DNA of 64,000 nucleotides from Halostagnicola larsenii XH-48 (GTDB lineage Archaea > Halobacteriota > Halobacteria > Halobacteriales > Natrialbaceae). Where the stretch lies: the NCBI RefSeq assembly GCF_000517625.1, contig NZ_CP007055.1, positions 2,418,001-2,482,000 on the forward strand. Reading direction: 5' to 3'. Each line of letters begins with the position of its first letter. Within the stretch, counting starts at the first letter, position 1. A model generated the notes under the pieces. That model was not told the DNA's origin and ran no database searches. It saw nothing but the letters and a program-made list of their open reading frames with translations. A program made the position numbers and the translations under genes. Positions 46,081 through 55,099 of this stretch are shown piece after piece.

Positions 46081-46821
46081 TTACGAACGGACCGTCTCTC
46101 GAGCGCCCGCTGTCGGCTGACTGCCGGTTTCCGAGCCGTCGGAAACAGCGCCGATCCGTGCGAGCGCTTCGCGACCGCCGAAGAGGATCACGGTGAACCC
46201 GAGGATCAACACGGTATCGGCGTAAATCGCGATGCTCGCTCCGACGAACGTGTCGGTGACGCCGAGGTTGTACTCGGCCAGTATCCCCGAGAGCAACATC
46301 GCGACCCACGTGAGGATGGTGAGATACATGATCTTTACGTACAGCAGCCGCCGTTCGGGGTGTTTCCGGTCGGCCGATCGTCTGAACGGGCTCGTCAGGA
46401 GATAGATCGTCACACCGATCATGCACACCATCGAGACCATAATCGCAAGCCGAAGTATTCCGCCGGCCATCCAGCCGCCGAGCGTGCTCCAGTTCGCCCA
46501 CAACAGGGCGGCGACCAGTATCCCAATCGACCGGTAACTAACGCCGGACGACCGCTGTAACACGTACGCGAACGCCAGCCACAGGATCGTATAGCCAATG
46601 AAACGAGCACCCGACGTTTCGACGCCCGGTTCGACTTCGATCATCAGGAACTCGAGCGACATGAGCACGTAGGAAACGCCCATTCCCGCCGCGGCGATCG
46701 CTGGAAGGTATCCGTACTTTCGAACGTCTTTTGGGAGCTTCTGCGAGGCCCCAGCGATGACGAGCGAACCGACCACTAAAGCCAGGCCGAACCACCGGTA
46801 GAGGACGAGCTCACTGATCAT
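46081..46821 (-). CDS. Seven-helix microbial-rhodopsin-like protein lacking the retinal-binding lysine
   Basis: 246 residues with seven helices. Helix B has PAIAAAGMGVSYVLMSLEF (bacteriorhodopsin-like VPAIAFTMYLSML), helix C begins GARFIGYTILW (Arg73 aligns with BR Arg82; Gly76 with Asp85; Tyr77 with Trp86), helix F has Trp172 (BR Trp182). Helix G has ADTVLILGF: Asp202 aligns with BR Asp212 but Ile206 (codon ATC) stands at the Lys216 position, and helix G has no lysine. So no Schiff base with retinal can form there. It overlaps the transducer gene by 11 bases and follows it, as sop genes follow htr genes. It probably signals through that transducer by another stimulus. Confidence 0.75.
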   Translation of the reverse strand: MISELVLYRWFGLALVVGSLVIAGASQKLPKDVRKYGYLPAIAAAGMGVSYVLMSLEFLMIEVEPGVETSGARFIGYTILWLAFAYVLQRSSGVSYRSIGILVAALLWANWSTLGGWMAGGILRLAIMVSMVCMIGVTIYLLTSPFRRSADRKHPERRLLYVKIMYLTILTWVAMLLSGILAEYNLGVTDTFVGASIAIYADTVLILGFTVILFGGREALARIGAVSDGSETGSQPTAGARETVRS

Positions 46822-48562
46822 TGGTCCGTGTCACCTCCTCGGTTCGATCGGTATCGTTCGTCTCTCGTCGATCAGGCGCTCCCGCCGGATCGTCCACCCA
46901 GCCACCGTCGGCCTCTACGGCGATCCGTTCGGTGTTCGAGCGAGTTCCGGTTCCGACATCGAACTCGCTCAGTATCGACGCCAACCGTTCTGCCTGATCT
47001 CCGAGCGAATCCGCGGAACTCGAGACCTGCTCGATTGTCGCCGTCGTCTCTTCGGACGCCGCGGCGACCTTTTCTGACTGGTTGCTCGTCTCGGCCGAGA
47101 CGTTCGTCACGTCCGTGAGTACCGACGAGAGTTCCTGTGCGGCCTCGGCCTGATCGTCAGCCGTCGAATCGATCTCCTGAATTCGGCTATCGACCTGCTC
47201 GATTCCCTCGTTGACCGCGGCCAACTGTTCGTTCAACTCCTGAACCAGCCGCGAGGTCTGGGACAACTCGTCGTCGACCGAGTGGACTTCCTCCGCGGTC
47301 ACCGATGCCTGTTCTCGCATCGCGCTCAGGCGCTCGTCGATGTCGTCGACGCCGTCCATCGTCTCCTCGGCCAACTGCTTGATCTCGTTGGCGACGACCG
47401 AAAAGCGTGCGCCGCTCTGGCCGGCGCTCGAGGCCTCGATGTTTGCGTTCAACGCGAGCAGGTTCGTCTGGTCGGCGACGTCTTCGATGAGTTCCGTGAT
47501 TTCCCCGATCTGTCCGGCCTCGCGGGTAAGCGCCTCGACGGTCTCGACGACCGAGTCGGTCATCTCGACCAACCGGTCGATGTTGGCTTCGACCTCCGCG
47601 GCGTGTTCCTGGCCTTCGTTCGCGCTCGCGGTGACGTCTTCGGAGGTGCTTGCGATATCGCTCGTGGCGGCCGCGACCTCTTCGCTCCCCGCGGAGAGTT
47701 CGCTCACTCTCGAACTCGCGACGTCGAGTTGCTGACTCTGAGTCGTCGCCCCCTCAGAGATTTCCAGCATCGATTCAGAGACATCGCCGCTTGCGTCTCG
47801 GATCTGCTCGCTCGAGGCCTCGAGGTCGAGCGCCATCTCGTCGACGGTCGAACTCATCGTCTGGACGTTCTCGAGAACGGTCGTGATCTCCTCGAGCATG
47901 TCGTTAAAGGAGTCTGCGATCGCTTCGGTCGCTTCGTTCTCGATCTGCGGTTCCAGTCGGTTGGTCAGGTCGCCGTCGGCACACGCCCCCATCACTTCGG
48001 AGAAGCGCTGTGCTTCGTCGATCAGTTCCTGATTGCGACGTTCGGCCTGCTGTTGTGCCTCGCGGACCTTCTCCTGTTGGATCTCGAGTTCGTCCGAGCG
48101 TTCTCTGGCGTCCTCCTTGGCTTCCCGTGCCAGTCGTTCTTTCTCAGTCACTTCCTCGAGTGTCGTCTCGAGCGAGTCGCGCATCTCCTCGAGAGACGTA
48201 TACAGGGTCCCGATTTCGTCTGTTCGGTCCGTTTCCATATTCACGTCGAATTCACCGTCGCCGATCCGTTCGGCGCCGGCGGCTAGCTGTCGCAACTCGA
48301 GTCCGACGTTTCCGCCGACGATGATCCACGCGACGCCGAGATTGATGAACGTCACCATCATCAGTCCCGCCAGGGATGCTATCGAGCGTTCGACGACGAG
48401 ATCTGCCGGTCCCGAAACGATGTGCAGGCGAAAGATCAGCCCGGCAACGACCGTCGTGGCGATGATGGCACCGAATATCACCGCGAGTTTCGTACTGTAC
48501 TGTTGCCGAATTCGGCCGCCCCATGATATATCATAGTTCATGATAGATTTGTTTCCTCCCAC
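46811..48562 (-). CDS. Halobacterial transducer (Htr/MCP) paired with the opsin-like protein
   Basis: 583 residues. Two membrane helices (about 24-45 and 63-86) with a loop of only some 17 residues, no periplasmic sensor domain, HAMP segment next, then a long coiled coil with the signalling tip IEDVADQTNLLALNANIEASSAGQSGARFSVVANEIKQLAEE. A short-loop membrane part is the pattern of rhodopsin-coupled HtrII-type transducers. Ends in an acidic tail. Methylation by CheR is expected. A second ATG seven codons in is also possible. Confidence 0.88.
   Translation of the reverse strand: MGGNKSIMNYDISWGGRIRQQYSTKLAVIFGAIIATTVVAGLIFRLHIVSGPADLVVERSIASLAGLMMVTFINLGVAWIIVGGNVGLELRQLAAGAERIGDGEFDVNMETDRTDEIGTLYTSLEEMRDSLETTLEEVTEKERLAREAKEDARERSDELEIQQEKVREAQQQAERRNQELIDEAQRFSEVMGACADGDLTNRLEPQIENEATEAIADSFNDMLEEITTVLENVQTMSSTVDEMALDLEASSEQIRDASGDVSESMLEISEGATTQSQQLDVASSRVSELSAGSEEVAAATSDIASTSEDVTASANEGQEHAAEVEANIDRLVEMTDSVVETVEALTREAGQIGEITELIEDVADQTNLLALNANIEASSAGQSGARFSVVANEIKQLAEETMDGVDDIDERLSAMREQASVTAEEVHSVDDELSQTSRLVQELNEQLAAVNEGIEQVDSRIQEIDSTADDQAEAAQELSSVLTDVTNVSAETSNQSEKVAAASEETTATIEQVSSSADSLGDQAERLASILSEFDVGTGTRSNTERIAVEADGGWVDDPAGAPDRRETNDTDRTEEVTRTNDQ
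46831..46838 (-). promoter_or_regulatory. Shine-Dalgarno of the opsin-like gene
   Basis: GGAGGTGA on the minus strand, nine bases before the opsin ATG and inside the last codons of the transducer gene. It fits the 3' end of haloarchaeal 16S rRNA and indicates translational coupling; it confirms the opsin start. Confidence 0.75.
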
Positions 48563-48672
48563 GAATACGCATACCTATCTCGGTACGATCGATACGTGTT
48601 AACGGTCTAGATAATCCTACAGATAGTTAATTCTTCTCGCCGTGAGCAAACCGAGTCCCTCGACGAAAAGCC

Positions 48673-50346
48673 TCAGTCCGGCCGTGTGATGTGGAACGGG
48701 AGTCCCTCGACGCCATCGCGCTGGAACTGGTCGATCGTCGAGTTGACCTCGTGGTACTCCAAAATGTTCTCCTGAATCATTCGCTCTAAGATATCCGAGC
48801 GGAACTGCAGGTCGTCGTAGATGTCCCGCGTATCGGCGTATCCGAGCAGCGTCGCGATCTGTTCTTCGAGCACGTAGGAGTTGTTCATTCCCTGGAAGAC
48901 GATTTCGTCCTCGACGGGGTCCCAGTAGAACACCTGTCGGGTCACGACGCCGTCCATCTGGTCGGAGTAGCCCTCGATCTCCTGTACGCTCGTGACCCGC
49001 CGCAGGACGTCGTCGCCCTGTTTCACCCGGTTCTGGAACAGCGCCACATCGGCGTTGTCCATGAACGTCTCGGGGACGTTGATCGGGTCCCCGGTAAACC
49101 GCTGGATCATCGAGACGATATCGCTCGCGTGGAAGGTCAGCATGACGGGGTGGCCGGTCTGGGCCGCCTGGAAGGCCATCCGCCCCTCCTCACCACGGAC
49201 CTCACCCACGACGATGTATTCGGGACGAGAACGCAGCGCCGCCTCGACGAGGTTGAACATGTCGACATCGGCGCTGTCTTCGCTGCGACTCTCTCGAGTC
49301 AGCAGCTGCTGCCAGGTGTCGTGGGGCGGCAACACCTCGGCCGTGTCCTCCGCGGTGTAGATCTTCGAGTCACGCGGAATGAACGACATGATGGAGTTCA
49401 GCGTCGTCGTCTTCCCCGACGCCGTCTCGCCGACGACGAACACCGTCCGCTCGTTCTCGAGACACAGCCACAGGTACGCCGCGAGTTCGGGCGAGAGCGT
49501 CCCCCAGTTCGTAATCTGGGTGACCGAAAGCGGCACCTCGTCGCCCTGACGAATGGTGAGGCTCGGCCCCTTCACGCTCACGTCGTCGCTGTAAATCACG
49601 TTCAGACGCGAGCCGTCCGGGAGCGTCGAGTCGATGATCGGCTCCGCGTCAGTCATCGGGTTCCCGATCCGTTCGCCCATGTTGCTCAGCCAGCTATCGA
49701 ACTCCTCACGGGTGCCGAAATCGACGGTCGTCTCGACCATGCCGTAGGTGCCGTGATCGACGTAACACTCGTTGGGGCCGATCACGTGAATGTCCTCGTT
49801 GGCCGGGTCGCGCATGACCGGCTCGAGCGGGCCGAGGCCGACGATGTCGCGGTTCAACCGGTATCGGATGTTCTCGTAGGTCTCCTGTGGGACCTCCTGA
49901 ATTCCGGGATGAAACTTGACTTTTAACCGATCGATGATATTGGTTAGTTCGTCCCCTTTGATGTGGGTCGATTCCTGTAGCAACTCCTCGATCTGATCGT
50001 CGTACTCGGCGTCGTTCTCGGGGGCGGACTTGCTCGTACTCCGGCGCAACAGCGAGTCTTTGACCGTCTGGAAGACTTTCTGCTCTTCTTCGGAGAGCGT
50101 CGGCTCGACGGCAAAATACTGCATCTTCGCCCCGACGTCGCCGTAGATGTGGCTGAATATCGGGCCGCCGACGGGGTACAGGACGTTCGGGTGGTTGGTC
50201 TCGTACTCGGCAGAGGGCTCGTCGATCAGAATCGGAAACTCGCCGGTGATCTGTCGAAACTTCTTGAGATGATTTCGGAGGTGCGGGCGGCGGGCGGCAA
50301 GTTCACGGAGCTCGTCCGACGGCTTTGGTGTTCCCAGCTCTGTCAT
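48673..50346 (-). CDS. arlI: Archaellum motor ATPase ArlI (FlaI)
   Basis: 557 residues. Secretion-ATPase fold with Walker A VVGETASGKTTTLN, the Asp box (IYTAEDTAE), Walker B EYIVVGEVRGEEGRM and a His box. It powers both assembly and rotation of the archaellum. The ATG seven bases after the arlH stop is taken (TELGTPKPSDELREL); one more in-frame ATG lies six codons upstream and would overlap arlH. Follows arlH without a promoter. Confidence 0.96.
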   Translation of the reverse strand: MTELGTPKPSDELRELAARRPHLRNHLKKFRQITGEFPILIDEPSAEYETNHPNVLYPVGGPIFSHIYGDVGAKMQYFAVEPTLSEEEQKVFQTVKDSLLRRSTSKSAPENDAEYDDQIEELLQESTHIKGDELTNIIDRLKVKFHPGIQEVPQETYENIRYRLNRDIVGLGPLEPVMRDPANEDIHVIGPNECYVDHGTYGMVETTVDFGTREEFDSWLSNMGERIGNPMTDAEPIIDSTLPDGSRLNVIYSDDVSVKGPSLTIRQGDEVPLSVTQITNWGTLSPELAAYLWLCLENERTVFVVGETASGKTTTLNSIMSFIPRDSKIYTAEDTAEVLPPHDTWQQLLTRESRSEDSADVDMFNLVEAALRSRPEYIVVGEVRGEEGRMAFQAAQTGHPVMLTFHASDIVSMIQRFTGDPINVPETFMDNADVALFQNRVKQGDDVLRRVTSVQEIEGYSDQMDGVVTRQVFYWDPVEDEIVFQGMNNSYVLEEQIATLLGYADTRDIYDDLQFRSDILERMIQENILEYHEVNSTIDQFQRDGVEGLPFHITRPD

Positions 50347-50353
50347 TGCTAGC

Positions 50354-51112
50354 CTAGGCGACACTCCGGTTCTCGATCACGATTCCCGTACCGGATCGGA
50401 CCGAGTAACCGATTCGGTCACCGACCTGTTCGCCCATCCCCGCAAACCGCTTGATGAACAACTGTCGGCGGATATCGTTCCCGACCTCGATCATCTCTAA
50501 CTCGATGAACACGTCGGCGATAGACCGGAACGGGCCGATCGCCTCCTCGCCGACGGTCGAGGGGTCGACCGTCAACACGACGACTTTCCCCTGTGAGATG
50601 ATGTCTCGAAGGAACGAGATGATCTCGAGTGCGGCCTGACGTTCCTCGTTTTGCCTGACCAGCGCCTCGAATTTCGGATCGTTTCGCAAGATCGCGTCGA
50701 ACGTATCGATGATCACGACGTCCGCCGTCCAGATCGTCTCTTCGTCCATCAGATCCGTCAGCAGATCCTGTCGGTTCTGTTCGTCGTCGCTTGCCGTCAG
50801 CACGCTGCCGCTGTCTAAGTCGCCGTGTAAAAACAGCATGTTCTCGAACAGGAGGTGTTCCTCGACGTTGTAGTTCAGCGAGTGCATCTGCTTGACAAAG
50901 CCCTGTACCTCGAGTTCGGTCGAGAGGAACGAAACCGACTTGCCGGTTTCACACAGCCCGTAGGCAAAACGCTGGGAGATCGCGCTCTTTCCGGCGCCGT
51001 AGTCGCCTTCCATGAGGACGATACTCCCGGTTGGAATACCGCCGCCGAGTTCCTTGTTCAGTCGGTCACGGTCATCGAGTCCGATAGAGAAGATATTATT
51101 GAGTTGGCTCAT
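50354..51112 (-). CDS. arlH: Archaellum regulatory ATPase-like protein ArlH (FlaH)
   Basis: 252 residues. RecA/KaiC-like fold, Walker A EGDYGAGKSAISQ and Walker B ADVVIIDTFDAI; starts MSQLNNIFSIGLDDRDRLNKELGGGIP. Binds ATP without clear turnover and acts with ArlI and ArlJ. Its ATG overlaps the arlCE stop by ATGA, so the two are coupled. Confidence 0.96.
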   Translation of the reverse strand: MSQLNNIFSIGLDDRDRLNKELGGGIPTGSIVLMEGDYGAGKSAISQRFAYGLCETGKSVSFLSTELEVQGFVKQMHSLNYNVEEHLLFENMLFLHGDLDSGSVLTASDDEQNRQDLLTDLMDEETIWTADVVIIDTFDAILRNDPKFEALVRQNEERQAALEIISFLRDIISQGKVVVLTVDPSTVGEEAIGPFRSIADVFIELEMIEVGNDIRRQLFIKRFAGMGEQVGDRIGYSVRSGTGIVIENRSVA

Positions 51113-53946
51113 TCGTCTGCAGCCTCCGTCGTTTCCTCGTCGACGACGCCGTCGCGTTCCTCGCCCATCACGTCTCGGTGTGTCTCCCAGGAAGCGTCGG
51201 CAGTGGTTGATGACTCCGCCGACTCGTCCCACATCGTCTGGCCACCGTCGGTGTCAACGCCCTGTGGCGTGGCATCGGACGTGTTTCCAGCGCGTGGTTC
51301 GCCCTCCGAGTCGGACGCCTCAGGCGCGTTGCCCGACCCGTCCGAGGGGGCCCAGAAGCCGTCGTCCTGTCCGCCGGAGTTGCCTGCCTGGTCCCAGATC
51401 GCGTTCTCTCCCGCCGAGTCGGACGCCGAACTATCCCACAGCTCGTCGGGGTCGTCGTCTCCGTCGTCCGAATCGTCGAGCCAGTCCATTTCGTCGTCTT
51501 CCGGTGTATCCGCATCATCTTCTGGCACGTCTGCATCGTCTTTCGGGGCGTCCGTCTCATCCTCAACCGCGTCTGCATTTGGTTCCGAGACGTCTTCTGC
51601 GTCGTCTTCTGACGCATCGAACGCAGCAGCCTCATCCGAGCCCGGTCCGGTATCGGCCTGCGTCCACTCGGCGTCCTGTTGGGCCGGTTCGGTCTCGCCC
51701 GTCGACGTATCCGCGTTCGCCGAATCAGTTACGTCCCAGTCGAACTCTTCTGGAGTCGGTTCTGCGTCGGTCTCCGCTGGTTCGGGTTCGACGGGATCGG
51801 CGACAATCGACGCATCGTCCGTCGATTCCCCGTCGTCGACGCCATCGGAGTCGGCAACAGTCGAGTCGCCTTCCTGCCACTCGAGGGCCTGCGTCGTCGA
51901 CCGGGAGTCCGTTTCGGTCCGATCGGCCGCACTCGAGTGATCCGGAGCCGTCTCACCGGGTGCGGGCTCGCTGGCGGCCAGTGTCTCAGCCTCGCCGACG
52001 GCCGCTGTCTGCACATCGTCCCCTGACTCAGCCTCGTCGGTCGCGGCAGTCCCAGCGACGGCCGCAACGTCGTCACCAGTCACGATCTCAGCATCGGCGG
52101 TGTCACCGTCGGCCACAGTATCGTCGGCCACAGTATCGTCGGCGGTTACAGTGCCGGCGGCGGCCACAGTGTCGTCGGCGGGAACGCCGTCGTCAGCGAC
52201 GACAGCCTCGTCGATGGACTCAGCTCCCTCGGATGACTCGGTTGCTGGACGTTCCGCAAGGTCGATGGACGGTTCTGCGTCGTCGACTGAAGCCGACTGC
52301 TCGGTCGACGATACGTCGACCGGGTGTCTCTCGGGTTCGGCGTCGACGATCCAGCCGTTCGAGGCCGGAGCGCTCGAGCCGTCGTCGTTCCCGACGCCAA
52401 TGTAACTCACGAACGTCAGTTCCGTTCCGGTGTCGTCCGCCTCGATCGAGTCCGTCGATTCCGCTTCGACGACCGGGGATTCGGCCTCGGCATCGTCGTC
52501 GACTTCCGCGTCCGCTATTCGTTTCTCGATCTCCTCGACGTCCAGTTCGGTCTCCAGCCGGTCTGCCGGAATGCCTTCCTCGAGAACCCACTCGCCGAAC
52601 GTGAGCTGTTTTTTCTTCGGCGATGCGACCTGACTGATCCACCACAAGCTCCGTCGGTGGTCGATACCGAGCGAGGAGTTCGGCTGTGGATCCTCGAGGT
52701 CGGGGCCGCCGCCGAAGCCGTTGAGCATCGTCTGCAAGTACTCTTCGACGGGATCGTCGACCCAGTGGATCGAGCCGTAAAACCGGACCGTCTCCGCTGC
52801 GCCCTCGAGTCCGACCTCCTCGACGAGGTAATCCAGCCACTCCATGACGAGGAACTCCGTGTCGTACTCCGATGGGAGCGACTCGAGGTACGGCCTGCCG
52901 CCGTCGTTCCAGGCGTTTTCGATGCTGTCAGCGGACGCCGAGTCAGTGGACCGAGACTGGTCGGGCGTCGAGTCGTCCGTTTCGAAAACGTCAGCCGCGG
53001 TGGTCGAATCAGCACCTTCGTCACCGTCCGCGCCCGCGGGGGCGGCGATCGAATCGTCCGCCTGGCCGCCATCCTCGTCCCACTCCGCCGACCCCGACTC
53101 GTATTCGTCTTTGAGTTCGTCGAAGGAAAGGTTCTCGTCGCCGCCGACGGCGTCGTCCGTGCCGCTCTCGTCTCCAAACCCGTCGTCTGTGTCGTCTGCG
53201 TCGTCGAACTCGTCGTCGAAGTTGTCACCGAAGTCGTCGTCGGCGATCACATCCTCGTCGAGGAAGTCCTCCGCGTCGGCCGCCGAGATATCCTCGTCGA
53301 CTGGCGCTTCATCTTCGTCGTCGCCGTCGAACAGGCTGTTGCCACCGAAATCGCCGGTCCCCTGTGCGCCCCCGCTTCCGTCATCGAACGAATCGCTCAG
53401 CGAATCACCTTCGACGAAGGGGTTTACCCCCTGTGTCACCATCTCGTAGACTTCCAGTAGTTTCCGGATGTTCTCCTCGATGTCCTCGAGCGATTCGCTG
53501 ATCTTCTCGTTTTCGCTCTGAACGGTGTTGACCGTCGAGGAGAGCGACCCGACGTCGTTTTCCATCTCCTCGACTCGAGCCTCGATTTCGCTCGAGGCAT
53601 CATCCCCGCCACCGCCGCCGTCGTCGTCCATGTCGTCGAAGGACATGTCGCCGCCCATCATATCGTCGCCGCCACCCATCATCTCATCGCCGCCCATCAT
53701 GCCGTCGCCACCACCCATCATGCCGTCGTCGCCGCCGCCGAGTAGATCATCGCCACCACCCATGCCACCGCCATCGCCCAGGCCACCGCTCGAATCCGCA
53801 TTGGGCATCAATCCGCCGTCGCTCGAGCCGCCGGAGAGCCCGTTGCTCGAGCTGCCCGAGAGGCTGTCGTCACCAATCAGGCCATCGTCGCCTCCGGAAC
53901 CGTCGTCGTTCCCACCTCCGAACATATCACCGATTATAGATAGCAT
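51109..53946 (-). CDS. arlCE: Very long ArlCE (FlaC/E) archaellum protein with acidic Trp-motif tail
   Basis: 945 residues, over twice the length of the second copy. Order: start MLSIIGDMFGG, a Met-Gly-Gly-Asp repeat at 60-101 (MMGGGD and variants), FlaC coiled coil at about 120-177 (EIEARVEEMENDVGSL ... VTQGVNPF), acidic linker 178-345, FlaD/E domain at about 349-480 (RPYLESLPSEYDTEFLVMEWLDYLVEEVG), then a tail of some 460 residues, nearly all Asp, Glu, Ser, Thr, Ala and Gly, with isolated Trp in short acidic motifs (FDWD, MDWL, AIWD, GFWA, TMWD, ASWE). ArlCE proteins form the cytoplasmic collar that receives CheF/CheY. Coupled to arlH by ATGA. Confidence 0.9.
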   Translation of the reverse strand: MLSIIGDMFGGGNDDGSGGDDGLIGDDSLSGSSSNGLSGGSSDGGLMPNADSSGGLGDGGGMGGGDDLLGGGDDGMMGGGDGMMGGDEMMGGGDDMMGGDMSFDDMDDDGGGGGDDASSEIEARVEEMENDVGSLSSTVNTVQSENEKISESLEDIEENIRKLLEVYEMVTQGVNPFVEGDSLSDSFDDGSGGAQGTGDFGGNSLFDGDDEDEAPVDEDISAADAEDFLDEDVIADDDFGDNFDDEFDDADDTDDGFGDESGTDDAVGGDENLSFDELKDEYESGSAEWDEDGGQADDSIAAPAGADGDEGADSTTAADVFETDDSTPDQSRSTDSASADSIENAWNDGGRPYLESLPSEYDTEFLVMEWLDYLVEEVGLEGAAETVRFYGSIHWVDDPVEEYLQTMLNGFGGGPDLEDPQPNSSLGIDHRRSLWWISQVASPKKKQLTFGEWVLEEGIPADRLETELDVEEIEKRIADAEVDDDAEAESPVVEAESTDSIEADDTGTELTFVSYIGVGNDDGSSAPASNGWIVDAEPERHPVDVSSTEQSASVDDAEPSIDLAERPATESSEGAESIDEAVVADDGVPADDTVAAAGTVTADDTVADDTVADGDTADAEIVTGDDVAAVAGTAATDEAESGDDVQTAAVGEAETLAASEPAPGETAPDHSSAADRTETDSRSTTQALEWQEGDSTVADSDGVDDGESTDDASIVADPVEPEPAETDAEPTPEEFDWDVTDSANADTSTGETEPAQQDAEWTQADTGPGSDEAAAFDASEDDAEDVSEPNADAVEDETDAPKDDADVPEDDADTPEDDEMDWLDDSDDGDDDPDELWDSSASDSAGENAIWDQAGNSGGQDDGFWAPSDGSGNAPEASDSEGEPRAGNTSDATPQGVDTDGGQTMWDESAESSTTADASWETHRDVMGEERDGVVDEETTEAADE

Positions 53947-54417
53947 GACCAATTCATTCCTCAAACGGGTCTTTGTCCCTCGTCGCCCCAGAGAACTGGT
54001 TCGTCTTCGAAGGAGAAACCGTCATCTCCGTTTTGCTCAACGACGAGAGTACCCATATGGTAAGTAAATATGAACGTATGTATTAAGGTATTGTGGCCGA
54101 CGACATTCGTTCTTCCAGAATGCCCTAATCACACACTACAGACCCCTTACGTCGGATTTTTACCAATGCAATCGTAACGGGCACGATGTTTAATTCACAC
54201 CATAACCGGAGGATTCATCCTGGTTTTGCAGTTCGTGATCCCTGCGTATGACGATCACCTCGATCAACCCCATAGATCAGTCACGTCAAACAGTCACCTC
54301 GATCAGCCCTATCGATTAGTCACCTCGATCAATCCGATTGTCCGGTAATTCAGACTCTCAGAGCGGGCGAAGCTTTCTTTCTCCCTGGGGTCGAACCACC
54401 GTGTAGAGGGCTGGGTC
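53947..54417. other. Divergent intergenic region between arlCE and the flagella-cluster protein
   Basis: 471 bases, partly AT-rich near 54055-54185. It should hold promoters for arlCE (leftward) and the next gene (rightward). Three direct copies of TCACCTCGATCAACCC-like 16-mers lie at 54255-54270, 54294-54309 and 54320-54335. No credible coding frame. Confidence 0.7.
54255..54335. repeat. Three direct copies of a 16-base motif
   Basis: TCACCTCGATCA followed by ACCC, GCCC and ATCC, at spacings of 39 and 26 bases. The 12-base core is identical in all three. The last copy ends 82 bases before the ATG of the rightward gene. Could be binding sites for a regulator. Confidence 0.75.
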
Positions 54418-55047
54418 ATGACAAACGGTAATCCCGACAATCCAAAAGAAAACGCGGACGTTCCGCCCGTACTCCCCGAAGAACAACAGACGCCAGCAGA
54501 CGCCGGTGGCGTTCTCTCGCCCGACGACCTCGACATCTCCGAAAGTCCCTACGTCGCGGAGATTTCGGACGGTCGATACGTCGTCTCGCCGAACAAGAGC
54601 CCGCCGAACGTCGCCCAACAGGAGTCGCTGGCGACCCAGTCACAGTCCGGGAGACCGTCCCGTTCGCGCGGCGGTCGAAATGAGCCCGCAGATCGGGCGG
54701 GTACAGGCGGGCAGATACAGAGCCCCGAGGCCGCGCGAAGCGTCCTCGCAGACGAACTCGACCGACTCGAGTCCCGGTACGCGATCGATCTCATCTCCCA
54801 GTTCGACGGGAACACGATCCGCCACCGGACCGCCTCCGACGACGTCGTCGGAACGTTCGACAACCTCGTGCTCTGGTACGCCCAGAGCGTCTCACAGAAC
54901 ACGCCGACGACCCGCGCGATCTCGCTGTTGCTCGCCAGATCCGAGTTCGGCGCACCGCTGACCGAGACCCGACTCAGAAACGAGATCGGCAAACACGGCC
55001 TCACCGAGTCGAACACGATCGGCGACCTGCTCGAGCGACTCGAGTAG
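54418..55047 (+). CDS. Haloarchaeal archaellum-cluster protein, function unknown (DUF7500-like)
   Basis: 209 residues. An acidic disordered head (NPDNPKENADVPPVLPEEQQ), a short SPDDLDISESPYVAEISDGRYVVS motif, a Ser/Arg/Gly linker, and a helical domain from about 100 onward (EAARSVLADELDRLESRYAIDLISQF ... LRNEIGKHGLTESNTIGDLLERLE). Proteins of this shape often sit in haloarchaeal archaellum clusters; it is transcribed against the arl genes. Placed between arlCE and arlJ, it splits the motor genes. Confidence 0.75.
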   Translation: MTNGNPDNPKENADVPPVLPEEQQTPADAGGVLSPDDLDISESPYVAEISDGRYVVSPNKSPPNVAQQESLATQSQSGRPSRSRGGRNEPADRAGTGGQIQSPEAARSVLADELDRLESRYAIDLISQFDGNTIRHRTASDDVVGTFDNLVLWYAQSVSQNTPTTRAISLLLARSEFGAPLTETRLRNEIGKHGLTESNTIGDLLERLE

Positions 55048-55099
55048 CCGGCCGAGTCGGGGTCCAAATCCGTTATTTCTCGAGGCAGGCCAGTTGCGC

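Noticed and set aside
47282-48286. 334-codon open frame antisense to the transducer gene
   Set aside because: Shadow of the coiled-coil coding frame; composition is unlike a halophilic protein (basic and Cys/Leu-rich).
50346-50364. Longer arlI start overlapping arlH
   Set aside because: Possible, but the downstream ATG gives the conserved TELGTPKPSDELREL start and a normal 7-base gap after arlH.
54255-54335. Direct repeats considered as a short CRISPR array
   Set aside because: Only three 16-base copies, spacings of 39 and 26, spacers not of equal length, and no cas genes in the window.
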